A stretch of DNA of 64,000 nucleotides from Burhinus oedicnemus. Its lineage: Eukaryota; Chordata; Aves; Charadriiformes; Burhinidae. Both the position numbers and the translations under genes were made by a program. The notes under the pieces are model-generated. The model ran no database searches and had not been told where the DNA came from. It saw only the letters and a list, made by a program, of their open reading frames with translations. Shown here piece after piece: positions 34,801 to 49,800 of this stretch. Where the stretch lies: contig VFFE01007601.1 of NCBI GenBank assembly GCA_008921705.1, forward strand, positions 2,577,878 through 2,641,877. Direction: 5' to 3'. The first letter of the stretch is position 1; the number at the start of each line of letters is the position of its first letter.

Positions 34801-37800
34801 TGCTACTACAGGTAGCTGAAACAGTTCATGCTCTCACGTATTGCTTAGAAAACATTTACTTAAAAAATTCTCTTTTCTAGATAAGTGTCCTTTCAGGAAG
34901 GCTATTTCCATTGGCTGTTGTTTAGGATGAAGCGTAACAATATTAGAGAAAGCACCAAATAACAGAACTTGCTTGCTGAGAGATTCCCATTGCACATTTG
35001 CCTTTATCCTTTATAACTAAATTGTATCCTGCTTATCTAAATTTAAGAGCTGTTCAACCAAACCTGTTTTATCTATACTGCAACATTTTCAGTTGCAGTG
35101 AGTGTACGAGCACAAATTAGTCTGATTTAAGAACCTTACGGAGTTCTTCAAGAATCTACACTCGTCATATTTCAGAGTATAAGCATCATCAGAATTGGGT
35201 TAGATTGGATAATGGCTGTTCTTCCTCCGTGCCACCCTGTACAGACTTCAAGTCGTCTTTGCTTTTTGGTATTACTTGTATTACTGAAAAAATATGGCAC
35301 TACAGGGAATCCACCTATAGACATTGGTGACTGGGGAAAGGAAGGAAGGAAACGCCACAGATATTGGAATGCTACTGATAAAAGGGTTTATAAATGCTAA
35401 ATGTTTTTATAGACCTGACTGGGAAAAAAAAAAGTACTTTTTTTATTATTGGCAAAGTAATTTCTAATACTGCGGTAAAATTAACTCAAGTGTCAACTCT
35501 AAGGATATTTTTCTTTCCCATTAAATTTCTCTCCTCTTCTCAAAATAACACAAAAAGTCACCTGAAAATTTAAAACTTTTACTTACACAAAGAAGTAGAA
35601 AGATTCCAATTTTTATTTGTGGTTACAAAATGCTTAAGCTATCCAGAAACATGAGTGATTTTTGGGTAAGTAGTAAGGTATAAGGATTTCCATAAGATTA
35701 ACAGTTCTGGTTTATTGTATTGCAGCTTTCTACAACTGCACGGTTACTGTTGTTATCTTCCTTACTTCAGGCAGAATTGACAAGTTACTTTGACTATAAC
35801 AAGATTGTGCTTATGGCCAATAGTATTCTCTAAGTACAAAGTGAGACGAAGTATGGTATTGATGTCATGTGCAGGGTTTACTTAATTTGGTAGAGATTAT
35901 GCTAGTAAGACATAATTTAAAGCCCTGAAAAAGGATTTAGTCTTTTTTTTTTGTCCTTTTTTTTCCTCCCCCTCTCTTTTTGGTCCTAGAAAGTACTGAA
36001 AAGTGGCTTGATTGAAGGAAGGCTCTTCATTCTTTTTCTGTTGGTTAGGAAGGGGGAGTGGAAAATTTGGGGCTGCTTACACAATTGTCTTCATGGGGTG
36101 GAAGTGGATTTATTTCTTATCACAAGGGAAAAGCAGCTAAAGTTTGAGCCATAGGTTTTGATTTCTGTGTTTGAATTTCATAAAACTAAGAAAATAAGCA
36201 AGCAATTCAAGGAAGGTCGTAATTGTGTGCTTTTGATTGATTTTAGGGTTGGTATTATGTATACAGTGTATGTAAGCAGAATTATATCCCTTTATGCTTA
36301 TGTGACACCTTCATACTAGGGTTTCAAGTGCAGTTATCCCTGCTATGGGAAAACCTAAACTCTTCATTGTATTTATTAACCAAATACATAAATTAATTTA
36401 AACATTTTAAGGGGAGGTGCAAAAATAAATTNNNNNNNNNNNNNNNNNNNNGTTCAAGCCTGCCTGGTTCGTAAGAAGTGCTCTTTGTCATTTTGTCATA
36501 GTTGTCAGTGCTGCCATTTTTATTTGAAATATAGAATACTGTATTGATTTCAGAAGCTTATAAATTTTTTTTTACAGTTTATGTAGAGTTAGATATGCCA
36601 AGGTAACTCTGGACTTCCAGAGTTCAGTGTTACATTTGTGATTCCTAGTTAAATGTGGAAAAGAATTCATTTTCTAAAACAACATAGTTGTGTATAGGAA
36701 TTGAAAGGCAAAGAGGTATCATAAACATCTGAAAAAACACAAAGTATCAGTTGAACTGTTACAACTTACCCATAATTATTTTGTAAGTATTTTCTACCTT
36801 AGTATGTAGAGGTTCAGGAACTAAGAACAATTTATGACATATTAAATGTCAACCAGCTGGGGAAGTAATGGTCCTAAAGTTCAGTAATTTTACTGAAATG
36901 TTACTTCTCAGTTTCAGTATTTTGTATACATAGCTATGTATGTTCATACTGAGATGTAATTGCTCTCTGTTTGTTCAAATCCTCTTTCATTCTGGAAAGC
37001 AGTCACATTGTGAGATAACTGTGCTTCATCTTTCCTTTTTTTTTTTTTTTTAATTCAAATGCAAATATGTTTCAATGCACGACTTTCTTTTTCCTTTCAG
37101 ATGGTCTTATTATTGTTGGTGTTCATTCAGCGAAATTCCCAAATGAAAAAGTTCTGGATAACATTAAAAGTGCCATTCTGCGGTATAATATTGTCCACCC
37201 TGTAGTAAATGATGCAGATGCAACACTGTGGCATGAACTAGAAGTGTCCTGCTGGCCGACTCTGGTCATTCTCGGGCCTCGTGGAAACATGCTGTTTTCA
37301 CTTGTTGGAGAAGGACACAGAGAGAAGTTGTTTCTATTTACTTCTATAACACTGAAATTCTACAAGGAGAGAGGACAAATCAAAGATAACAACATTGGAA
37401 TAAAGCTATACAGAGACTCCCTCCCACCTTCTCCCCTGCTGTTTCCTGGCAAAGTGACCGTAGATAATTCAGGAGAAAGGCTGGTAATAGCAGACACTGG
37501 ACATCACAGGATTTTGGTCACTCAAAAAAATGGAGAAATTCTACACACTATTGGAGGTAAGGGTATATAAGTTTATTATAGTAATTTTAGTTCAGGAGTA
37601 GAGTGTGTTCGCTAGGCTGATTCTTTTCTTAGAGAACCGAGCAGCTTATAAACATTGCCAGAAATTTTTTTCCTACTGAAATCACTTTTACTGGATATGG
37701 GGGGATATAGCATTGTACCATCAATGGGAGACTCTGTCAAGGCAACTGTTTGAGAAGTCTGATCTTTTTTTCTTTGTTCCATTGACTAAGTTTTTATTTT

Positions 37801-40800
37801 TGTGACGTTTAATATGAATTATAAAGAAAATATTTTGTATTCTTCTGAAAAAGTTGCAAATGGGCTTAGATTTAAGTGACGTGCATCCACATCCAGCATC
37901 AAGTAAGGAAAAGAAAAGGAAAATAATGCCTCCCTTTCCAATAGAAGAAATGAATGTTGAATTGTGATGGTGGTGTTGTGTGGGGAGGTTTTTGGGGTGT
38001 GTTTTTTCTTTGGTGGTGGTGGTGGTGGTGGTGTTGTTTTTTTTTTCCTAAACTCAAGAGCATTCCTCTATAGGATCCCCTTCTGGTTTTTGGAGGAGAG
38101 AATATTGTTAAGAACAGTGGCATTGCACTAGCACATAGGCACCTGAAAATGAAGTTACCTTAGTATATACGAAAAGGCCTGTGTTCTCACCAAAATTGAG
38201 GTGTAACATATAATCAAGTTTTGAAAACAGTGAAAGTTAAGTATTTTAAATTTAGTTATATTTGTTACAAAGTTTGTATCAGTAACATTTCTGCTTTAAA
38301 AAAACTAATTTGTTTTTGTAAAATTACTCTTTGCTTTACAATGCAAATCAAGAAAATGTAGTTGAGCTTTCACACTCTTTGTATGCTTTACTCTCTCATA
38401 AATGAAACATTCAGATTTAGGGGTTTTTTTAATCTGTTACAGTGGCCAAAGTTACATCTTGAATGCACCAAGTACATAGCTGTTAGGACAGTCCATCTAT
38501 GAGCAGCCATAATAGACAGATTTAGGAAGTAGTTGAATCCCCAAATCATTGAAAACAATGGTTCATTTATGGCTCAGAATCAGGACTTGTATGCTGATGT
38601 GTCCTGTATTACTTAGTCTGGTATTTACTAATGCCTGTTCCATGGCAGGATCCATCAAACCTCACAAAAATACCAGTGGCACTGCTTTTTAGAGAAAGGA
38701 AGAAAATCTCTTGTTCTTTGAAGTAACAGCGCATTGGATATCAGACTAATTATCCAAGTTAACCTGATAAAGGCAGTAGTCTTAATACCTTTTTCTTATG
38801 GGAAGTACAAACAGGATTTCTTAGAACAAAATTCTGTTATATCATATTCTGTTTGATAAGTGCGACGAAGTCTCTGCTGACAAGGTGCCCTTTAGTGTTC
38901 TGGGATAGTCATTAGCAATTCAGAGGGAAGTGTCCTAACCTCTGAACTGGTACCCCTCCTTCCTGTGGCACTCTGTGCTATTCCCTTCCCTGGGAATGTG
39001 CACCCTAACTCTTACCAAGGGGAGCTACTGGAATCTGACACACCAGCACCTCAGTGCTTCACATCTGTTAAGGTCTAAATTGTCTTCTGACAGTAGCTTG
39101 TAAAAGTTTGTGTATTTCAGTGACTCAGTTAAATGATTCAGTGGGCAGGAAATAGTGTAATGAAGTTGATAATACAGTAATAAATGTGGGCATCCACAAA
39201 GGTTGAAATTACTGTATTTGCATCATAAATCATGATGCACACATAACTCATATCTAAATGTCTTCTGCTGACACATACTGCTAATGTACTTTAAATGTTT
39301 CTCCCTCTGAAATACAGTGCTTACCTTCATACTGTTATATTCAGGTCATGTTCCTTTCTATTTCTTGATTGTTCTGTGCAGAAGACTGTCACTCCGTCAT
39401 TCCCACTGTTCTTTTATGTAATTAGTTCCATGTCATCTTTTTCCTAATTATTATTAATGAGAAAATGCTGCCAATCAAATATTAATGTCATTTGTGATTA
39501 CACCAAAATCTAAACCATTGAAATGGAATTGAGTTTTGGAATTTAAAGTTTTTTCTACTGGCTTGCTTTGATGTAGTCAGGAATAAAAAAAAATGTAATT
39601 TTTTGTTTCTGTCTTCTGTTGTTGCTGTTGTCCTTTAGTGCAAGGGAACAGGAGCAGTTTAGACCCCTACTAAGACTTCCCTTTGGAAGATGAGCTTAAA
39701 GAAGCAGAGAACTTGTGGAGAATGAGTTCAAAACTTAATAGCACCAGGCTATTGTAATTACATACCACAGTGACTAAAACAGGACTACACAAAATATTAA
39801 TAATGTAAATTGTACAAGGTGCTGTGAAAGCATCTCTTGGAATATGTAATTCTCTTACCGGTTTAAATGTATGCACTTTATTTTTAATGGTTTTTTTTCT
39901 AAAATTACTTTTGAATTTGCTTTGTTTCATTTATAGGTCCAAACAGTGGAAGGAGAGATGGAAGATTTTCAGAGGCAGCTTTCAACTCACCACAAGGGAT
40001 CGCTATAAAAAATAATGTTATTTATGTAGCTGATACAGAAAATCACCTAATTAGAAAGGTAAATTTTCCATAAGGAAGTTCAAAATTTAACCTCGTACCT
40101 TATGCTACTTAGACAGATGAAAATTTATACCAGATTAATTACTCTCCAAATACTCTCAACATCAGGAAGGAAATTTGGCCCAATAGCTTACAAATAAATG
40201 CTTTGTGCAGTTTGTTTTTTGAAGGGCTACATATACTTTTGTGCTTCCTTTCAAATGAAGATAATACGCACTACTCATTCTAGAGTAACTGATTTTTTTT
40301 TTCCCCTAGTGACTCTTACTTTCCTCTTGTGAGAAACATCTGTTCTTAGTACTGGAAGCAAAAATTGTTTTTGTTTCACTTCCAGTATTATCAGATTCTT
40401 ATCTAAAGTTATTGTACTACTATGGTTCAGTGAATATCTAAACTTTTGTTAGCTGTTTGGGTCTCTAAATTACAGGTAACTGCTTTAATTTCAGAATTGT
40501 CTGCATGTGGATTTTTTTGATTAAATGTTTGGAAGGTTTTAGCATGTAGTATGTTACTCTTTATATATACTGTCATTGGATCTTATATTTGGTTAGGTCA
40601 AATTTAGAATAATGAGAAGTTAAGTTTTTTGAAGCAATAGAATATTACGTTATTATTAAAAGTATTTTATGCATCTCAGAAGGTCTTGTACTCAGATCCT
40701 CACCAATATATCTGATTCATGATCAGAAGAGGTACATCCTTACTCAGTTTCGGGCGCCTTTGTACTGTTAAGTAGCTTCATTGTGTGTTTCATTTCGAGA

Positions 40801-43800
40801 CACTAGTCCAGAAACTCCCTGCACTGTATTCATTGTAGCTGGCTACCAGGTTTTATTCTGGAAAGGACAAGGCTCCCTGTTGGTAAAAGAACATTGTTAC
40901 TAAAAATGAGTAGATTGCTCCAGGGTCATCTTACTAATATTCATCACTAGCATGGTGACTGGAGGAAATTAAGTGTTGCAGGTAGCAAAGACAGCGCAGA
41001 AACATCTGAAGATCTGAATCATACTGCTTAAACATTTTTCATGATATTTAGCTGTTCCCTTTCATCTGAATGTGCCATGAGGGTATCCAAGAATTAAAGT
41101 AATACAACAGCTACAGGACATGTTTTCAAATGTTTGTGCAGGCCGTGAGCCTTGCAAAAAGAATGCATCTACTGGTACAAATGTTAGAAGATGCATGCAT
41201 GAAAGACTCCCTTTTTACATGATCATCACAGTAAATTCATGAGAGGTATTGGATGTCACTTAGAAAATAAGCAAAAGGTGAAGGAAAAATAAAAGGATTT
41301 AGGTTGCAGAAATTAAATAAAATAAATACATTTTTTTGCTTCAGGACATGAAATTAACTGCAAAAATAATTTGCTTTGTACAGTTTATTTTATACAGAGA
41401 TGGGAGATACTGTTAGAGTATCTGAAGTTTTATGTTGTATTCCTATAGAAGTTTAAAATAAAACATCCATATCCATTGTCCATCTGAGTATTTCTCTAGA
41501 AAATTGTGATGCTTTCTTCTACAACTGCTGAGCAAACCTTGGCAGAGCAGTGTTAATTTTTGTAGCATGTGGAAGAGAATTCCAGGCATATGGTTTTCCT
41601 GCTGCCCACTGCTTCCCCCTTCTCCACCTCCCCCCCCCCAACATCTGCAAGCATTGTGGTAAAATTAATTATTTTCCTACATAAACAATTACCTGAAATT
41701 TGTTAGTGGGTGTTGTTGGTTTTTTGGGGGTTTTTTTGTCAGCAAAAACTCTCTGGTTTTGACATCTAGCTCAAATTATCTGTAATTTCAGTCAAGTTAA
41801 TGCTGTACATTCAGCGTGTATAATTTTGCTTCCTGTAGATTGACCTGGAATTAGAGATAGTGACCACTGTAGCAGGCATTGGGATACAAGGTGTTGATAA
41901 GGAAGGTGGAGCAAAAGGAGAAGAACAGCCTATCAGCTCTCCGTGGGATGTGGTCTTCGGAAATTCAAGTATTGTATCAGTTGAGCTTTTAACGTCTCAT
42001 ATTTACACATGCATGACTGTTTGCTAAAAGTTTTCCTGTTTGGGTAATAATCTGAGATGTGAAAAAGTAAAGACATACTTTACAACTGAGTCTAAAAACC
42101 AGTGGTTTCATTTGCAAGTGATAACTGCAGTTCTGCTTTGGATTCTGGAAAAAATGTGAGCTGTTACTTGATGCAAAGAAAAATTCTTTTGCAGCAAGTT
42201 ATATAGCTACTGGGTCCAAATACAGAAGGAAATTGTGATTGTTTTTGTTAGGCCAGTGCTTTATGCCAGGATCACTTAAGAAGCAGCAGCATTTTACAGG
42301 AAGTGGGCATTGTCTAGAAGTTCCTTTCCTTGACTATACAGACATGTCTGACAACTTGTAAATATTTGAGTTTAGGAAATAAAAATAGTTTTGGTTGGGG
42401 ACCTCTGTTTCTTCCTGCTTAGGTGATGTAAAATCATTAGACTCAGGATCATGATAGAGTCAGTCAGATAGGAGAGGAATACCTCTGAAAAAGCATTGCA
42501 AGCATCAGGGGGTAAAAATTAAATCTTTGCATAATAGGATGCAAGAATCAGCTTCTGATGATTTAAGTAGCTTGCTTTCCAGATTCATTTAACACATACC
42601 TGAGCTTGTCATTGCATAACTGCCGTGTTTTCAACTGTTATTAACTGTGAGTTGGTACTCTATTTTCTCATGTTTCTGTTTCAATATAATTTAGGAGTTG
42701 CAGATGCCAGTTTCTTAACAATGTCAGAACAATGCTTTAACGTGGCATAAAACCCTTGGGTTAGTATTGCAGGTGTAAAAATCGACTTCCAATATTGGAA
42801 TTTCTTGAATCTGCAAATGAATGGGTTGGGGAAGTAGCATGATTTAAGTCTGGTATCTTTAAATTAGAGGTGCTTTGCAAGATTAGTAAATTAGAACATT
42901 TTACTGACCTGGAAGCATTTGTTATAATCTTGGGTCAGTTACGAGGGAGAAAAACACATTCAAATTAAATTTAAGGGAACATGAAGCTAGTTCATAAATG
43001 CTGATTGTATAGAAGTCTTCTGGTACCAATACATTTTCAATACACACAGTGTGCCACCAGCAGCCTTGACTACTTAAATAAGCGACTGATGTCAATTTTT
43101 AGATTTGACACTTTTGGTAACGTGTCTTCTACAAAACAACCAAACAAACAACAAAACCAAACACCACTACCAAAACCCCCAGCTTTTTAAAAAGGCTTTG
43201 TTAATAACCCTTGCAATCTGTGTTAAGCATATGGAATCCTACTTGCAAGAGAGAGGAGGAGTACCTGAAAGAGAATCTCAGCGGATGTCAGTTGCTGTTG
43301 ATGAAGGCATGAGTTTTTCTGAATTCTATCCAACCTGATTTTCCTTTTGTGAACCAGTAGACTGTTGTGTGACTAGATGGTAGAGTTTTCAAAGTATCTT
43401 GAACTAGCAGGCTGATCTCCATGGGATGTTGTTGCAGAACTGTTTCATAGATCAGTGGAGGAGGAGAGAAATAACTCATCAGTGCTTCAGAAACTTAAGA
43501 TGGTTAACAGAACTATTCAAAATATCCTGTAATTTTACTTTTCATTTTTCATGATACTTGCTTCTGCCAGTAGTTGTATATCTGCTGATACTTTTTATTT
43601 TTGAGAGCTCTGCTTGTTAAATGTTAATTGATATGATTGTTATCAACACAAACATAGTAATCACCGAATTAGTCACCTGTAGAGGTTTAGTCATCTGCAC
43701 TGTTCAACACTGCTGAATTTTTATAAGCATTTACATAAAAATCAGATCTTCTGAATGCACTCTGTTCAGACCAGTATAGATTTTTTTCATATTCATTTAG

Positions 43801-46800
43801 AACCTACCAGTCAGTTGTCTGTTTAGATCTCTACAAGATGTAATATAAACTGTCAGTTAAGAAGAGACTAAATCAATTTAAATTCCTTCTTTGAGAGGGT
43901 AATAAGCCAAATAGATAAAATGGTGGGGGGGAGGGGGGGCAACGTTGCTTTCAGTTTCTTTTTAGAACTCTTTTATATGGTTTTTGTGTGAGTAAAGTAA
44001 GCTAGGAAAAATTTTAATTACTGCAATAGCTACATAAAACTCTTCAGAAAACTACAACCAGAGAGAGTTGTCAAAACAGAGGGTTATATTGAGCAGAATG
44101 CTAACAGGAGTCTGTCCCAGAGCATGAGGAACCAGGACTGTGTCTTGTAGTCTGCAATGCGTTTGTCTTACAGCATAGATACTGTCATGAGCTGCAGTGA
44201 CTCCTTTATGTTTGTTGCCAGATGTCAAAATAGTTTGTCAACACTGCAGCAGAGTTTGTCAAAGTTGTACTCTTACTGCAAATTGCTTGAGCTTAGCAGG
44301 ATCTGCTGTTACTATCCAGAATATCATAGGATGCATTTGTTACTCAGTAAATGCATGCAAAGCAGAGTTCTGTAGGAAATCTTCACTGGCCTGGGCAGAG
44401 ACCCAGCCTTCTGTTGGTGATTCTCAGTGTGCTGTTCTACAAGTAGATACGATACCCTGTTGTCAGTATATTAAAACAGTATGCCAATGTCTATTTATGC
44501 ATTTGGATGAATGAAGTAATTGATGAAAGTTTCAAAAATTACTTTTGTTCCCATCCACACAGCAGTGCTCATTTTTTTATGTATGCTTATGTGTATCTCA
44601 GTGTAAGTTGCAGGAGGTAATGTACACTTCAACAACTTAGATTCGTTATTACAAATTTCTTAAGTGACTTCTGTGTTAACTGGCATGGCATATGGGAAAT
44701 AGCATCATACTTCCCCATTTTCCTTAGATCTGTGTAGCTTAAACTGTGTACAAGAGGCATTTTTTCTTTTCAGAAGACAGGTTTATGGATTTTATAGTTT
44801 TTAAACAAGTGATGTTTCTGTGAGTTTCCCTTTAATGTCCAAAGCCATGCTATCTGCAACATGAAAGGGAGAAAAGAAGTTTAAATGATTAAGCTGTTTG
44901 CTTCACTGGATAGTATTGAACAGCTTATGCTGACCTTTTTCAGCCTCAAAGGGAAAAGTTACCTCTTAGAAGAGATTTTTTTTCTGTATCATTTGTATTT
45001 CTTGAGATTACTCCTACATACAGTTAAGAGTATGTATCGATCAATTAAAAGACTTCATTGTTTGTGTTTTAAAATTTTAGTGTACAGTTTGTTGTGAAAT
45101 TAAAAATATTGAGGAAAAAAGTTTGTGAGGGTGCGCATAAGTTAATACTCAGAACGATACTAGTAAGTAGCATGCTTTTAAGCATCCTCATAGTATTTCC
45201 TTGAGATAATTGGCTTTTGTTTCCCCATTTTATACAGATGCTGAAGTCTGAGGCAAAGAGGTTAAGTGGCTGTGAAATACCATTTAAAAAAAAAGTTGTT
45301 AGAAATGTCTCTGTTTAAGGTAGGGGAGTTAATGGAGGCAAAACACATGGTAGGATTCAGGCAGACCGTATTCTTCCTTGTAATCTTTTTTGTTTCTTCA
45401 ATTGTGGCCACTGAGCTTGTGTTTTAACCTCCCCCTTTAAAATTATTGAATGAACTCCGTGGATTAAATTCTGGCTTTGTTGAAGTTGGTGCTGAAATTT
45501 GCGTTGACATAGATTGTGCAGGAAATGCAGGGGGAGGGCCAGCAGTTTAAAAATACGTTATTAAATTACTGTGTGCTTTTTTAGCTTGCTCTGTTGTCCC
45601 CTTCTATATTTATTCAGTGAGTGTTGAAAGCAAGTGATACTTAAATGTACAGTTGATCTGAGCGTGAAATGTTCTTGATAGCTGCATTCTTGCTGGAAGG
45701 AACAGGACAATGACCTGTGCTTGGTGACATAACTGTGTGTTTCACATTCCAAAATCTGGTCTTAAACTGCATGATTGTAATCTATTTATGGAAACTCCCA
45801 AGTACAGTATTGACCATGCTTTCAGTAAACTAGTTGGAAATTTGTACGTCAATTTAGGTTTTGCATTAAAGTACAGTACCTTATCATACTGGTACAATTT
45901 TTGTAGCCCTTAAAAGGCAAAGGTATGTAAGATTTTTTTTTTTTTTCTCTCTGTGTTTCTGCTAGAGGATTATTTAGTATCACTGCATTCCAGAGGAAAT
46001 GCTTTTTTTTCCTGAATTACTCATGGTCATTTTTCCCTAATTTTACAAAAAAAATAAAGCAATAATCACTTCAGCAATAAACAATTAGCACTTCCTGAGT
46101 GAGCTCAGACCATACATGAATTGTTTATGTCTGAACTGCCTGTATCTTGAAAGTATGCTTTCTACATGTCACTTTTCTTTTTCCTTCTATCTGGTCTCAT
46201 CCTGGCACTGAGGCTCTAGCTTTCACTGTCCTGTGAAAGGAATTTTCCTTGGTAATAGCTAAAAATAAAAGGGCTGCTTTTGTGATCATCGGGGATTAAT
46301 TAGGAATCATTTTTCTGGACAACTCAAAATCTGAATTACTCTAAACATATGTTGCATATATAATATGACTGCATGATGTATCATTGTCGATTTACTTGGC
46401 ACGCAAAAGGCCTTCTCATGTCTTTATAGCAGTTTGCTATGCAAAGTACAAACTCAAAGAGCTTTGGGCTGCATCTGCCATCATACAAGTTCAGTTGCAC
46501 AGCAAATCATGTTAGAGACATCATTGACACAAAATGGCATTGTCTGTCTTCTCTTCTTGAGCTAGATCCTAAATTTACTTGTAAATGGTAATTATTTTTA
46601 TTTTAAATAGTTGAAATTTCAAAGAAAAAGTAACTTCTTCATGAAAGATAAGGCTGAAGTACAGTGGAAGACTTATTACAGTGTTTCATTCCTGTGTAAG
46701 ACCTGTTTAAGGAGAAAAAGTCCTTTTAGAAATATGACATTAAGAAGTTACAGTGAAGAACTGCAGTGAAGCAAGTCGTTACCCAGTCTTGCTTTGGGAG

Positions 46801-49800
46801 GACTTCTGAAGTGTACTGTTTTCTTCTATATATTGTCTGAGTGGTTCAACCAGCTTCATACCGTTGGCTGAATCACAGAGAGGGACAGACAGATTTAACT
46901 GAAGCTTTCACATGTCCTAATGTATTTTATGTGTGGGTTCTGTCACCCCTGAGCAGCTTTCAGTCCTGCTCCTAAACTGGCATTTATTTTTTTCCTTTAA
47001 ACATTTGAGAGAAAACTGAGGAGGCATAAACTTTCAGAACTAGTAGCTTTTTGTGTGATCAGCCCAACAGACTTTATCTCTACAGGAACCTGGTTAAACT
47101 GTTGCCTGAATGCTCTGATTCTGTATTCCAAGCCAAAACTAAGAGATTAAGGAGTTTATGGTATGCTGAATAATAGCAACAACAAAAATTATTAATATTG
47201 CATATGTTCACTATGGAAACAGGTCAAGAAATTAGGTATTTACAGTAGTATTTTGGTATAAACAGGCCTTTGACAGAAACATACAAAGACTAAAGTCTTA
47301 ACATAAGGATGTAATGGGAGTTGTGACTGAATATCCAACAGTAAGCCCACAAAATTTAGTTTGATGGATTACTTTTCTAGTACATTGGACTTCTCTACAT
47401 CTTGAAAAAATGAATGATGATTATTACTTTCTGCAGTAAAAAGAAGCATTTGGATTAGCAGAGTTATCATCTTAACAGATGCCAAACATAGTAGCATTTT
47501 GAAGTCCATGACTTGAAATGCCCTCTATAAAAATTTATGATATTTTTATCTGAAATAATAATTTCTCATTGTCTTTGTTCCACACTCTGTAGTCTTGTTC
47601 TGTGAATTAAATGTATGTTCATGATAAAAAAGTAACAACTACAGATTAGATTTCTAAACAGTAGTTCAGGTATCAGATACTGTTTTTAATGCAAAATTCC
47701 AGATGCAGAGCAGCTGAAAATAAAACACCCTTAACAAGTTTTACAGGGACTTCGTCAGGCGTGCTGGGGTCAGAATGAGACACAGCTTTTAACTGTTCTC
47801 ATTTGATGCTGAAAGGGCTTTTGAATACAGAATGTGGGTGTTGAGGGTCAGGGGAGACTGCAGTGCTGAAGTACCCTCAAGTGTATGTGTTTGCTATGCT
47901 TCAATAGGAATGAATAAACTGCATAACCAGACTTAGCTTTTTCTATAGTTACAGTGATGTATCCCAACACTAAATAATCTGAAGTAGTTCTTCCATGTTA
48001 ACAAATGCTAGCATTAACGAATGCTAGCATTGTGAGGAGCAGCTGAGGGAATGAGGATTGTTTAGTTTGGAGAAGAGAAGGCTGAGGGGAGACCTTATTG
48101 CTCTCCACAACTACCTGGAAGGAGGTTGTAGTGAGATGGGTGCTGATCTCTTCTCCCAAGTAACTAGTGACAGGACAAGAGGAAACGGGTTCAAGTTGCG
48201 CCAGGGGAGGTTTAGGCTGGACATTAGGAAAAAATTTTTCACGGAAAGAGTTATCAAACATTGGACCAGGCTGCCCAAGTAGGTGGTTGAGTCACCATCC
48301 TTAGATGTGTTTGAAAGTCGTGTAGATGTGGTGCTTAGAGACATGGTTTAGTGGCAGACCTGGTAGAGTAGGGTCAATGGTTGGACTAGATGATCTTAAA
48401 GGTCTTTTCCAACCTAAACGATTCTATGATTTCTACTTTGGATTTTTTTGAAGTATTTACTGTCATTACAGTCAGAAGGTCTGTGTTAGAAAACTTGGGA
48501 AAGAAAGAGAAAATATTTCAATATAGTTATCATTTTTAGCTCACTTTTGTCTCTCATCGTATGACAACCCCTTGGTATCTATGTCCAAGGATTTCCTTTG
48601 ATGAGAGGACAGGTATGTTAACTAAGGAGGAAAATTCCCGAAGTATTTTGTTTCAAAGGGTTATGTTGCTTGCATGATGCAGCACTATGTTAAAGAGTGC
48701 CAGGTAGCATGGGAAAAAAAGAAGAAAATTATTTTTTTTTCTCCTCCGAAAAGGATGATGTGTTCTCCTAACAGTCCAGACTTAGGGTGCTAAAGCATTC
48801 CTTTGGGGCTTTGCTATCTCTGTCTCACTGAAGAACAACAATTCTGTAGTTGTTCTGTCAGTCAGATTTTGATTTAATTTGCTAAACTTCCACTGATTTA
48901 AGTGAAGACAAGACTTGCATTCACATGTGCACATAGGCAGCATGCCTATCTGTAAACCAAAGGGTGTGTTGTATAGCCCTTTTTGGCACTTGTGTTTTTG
49001 CAGAGGTTGAGTGTACCAACAGACTTCTTCCTTGTTATTTCTTTTTTTAAAAATAAAATTAGTAGACAGAATAATGTTTTCAAACTTCAGTCTGTTGAGA
49101 AAATGTCAGTGGTGCCAGCCACAAAATGTAACTTTGATTCCCAGGCTTTTAATTCCCAGACTGGAAGTAAGCATGCAGTCCCCAGGCAGGGAAGCTGGAA
49201 GTGTGGGTAGTCCTGGGAATGGAATCTCTTCAAGCAGATATTGCTGTTGACTGGAACAAAAATAAAGTCTTTTCTGTGCATTCAGGTTGACTCACGGTTA
49301 ATGGTCAGCAGTATTACTGAACTGTTTGAAGTTGTGTATGTGTACAAATAGCACTGTGAATTCTCAAAACACAGCTATATAGCAGAGGCAGATTCAGGAA
49401 CTTGAAAAGTACTGTAACATCGTATAATATGGAAAGCCAGTGCATTCAGAGCTCTAGTTCATTATTAGTGAATCTTTATAACATAAGTATGTCACATTTG
49501 CAAGCCATACTTTGCTTTGATACAGGCAGCGCTAAAGATAAGAAAGCGCATACCCTAATAAGGAGATACAGCACTGGATTTTTAAAACTGCTCAAGATAG
49601 GTTGGAATGTGGTGCTTAATTGAATAAATGTAAAAGAATTTCTTTGTTCTTTTATGTTGTTTTATAATAAATTCTTTAAAAATAAATTCTTTCCATTCAA
49701 GGATGATAAGGAGTTATGATAATGAGGGCATTACCATAATCTCAGCATGCTGGTTCTCCCTGGCCCCCTTCTCCTGTGAGAACAGTACAAGGATGACAAT

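Noticed and set aside
37899..38123. Minus-strand frame with a poly-His run
   Set aside because: Translation of the (TGG)n/(CCA)n microsatellite.
44197..44514. 105-codon cysteine-rich frame in NHLRC2 intron 5
   Set aside because: Cysteines show no regular spacing, there is no signal peptide or splice context, and it is a lone frame in a long intron.
48058..48282. 75-codon frame starting [10 protein letters not shown]
   Set aside because: Not a host gene: it is the broken C-terminal end of the CR1 LINE reverse-transcriptase reading frame.
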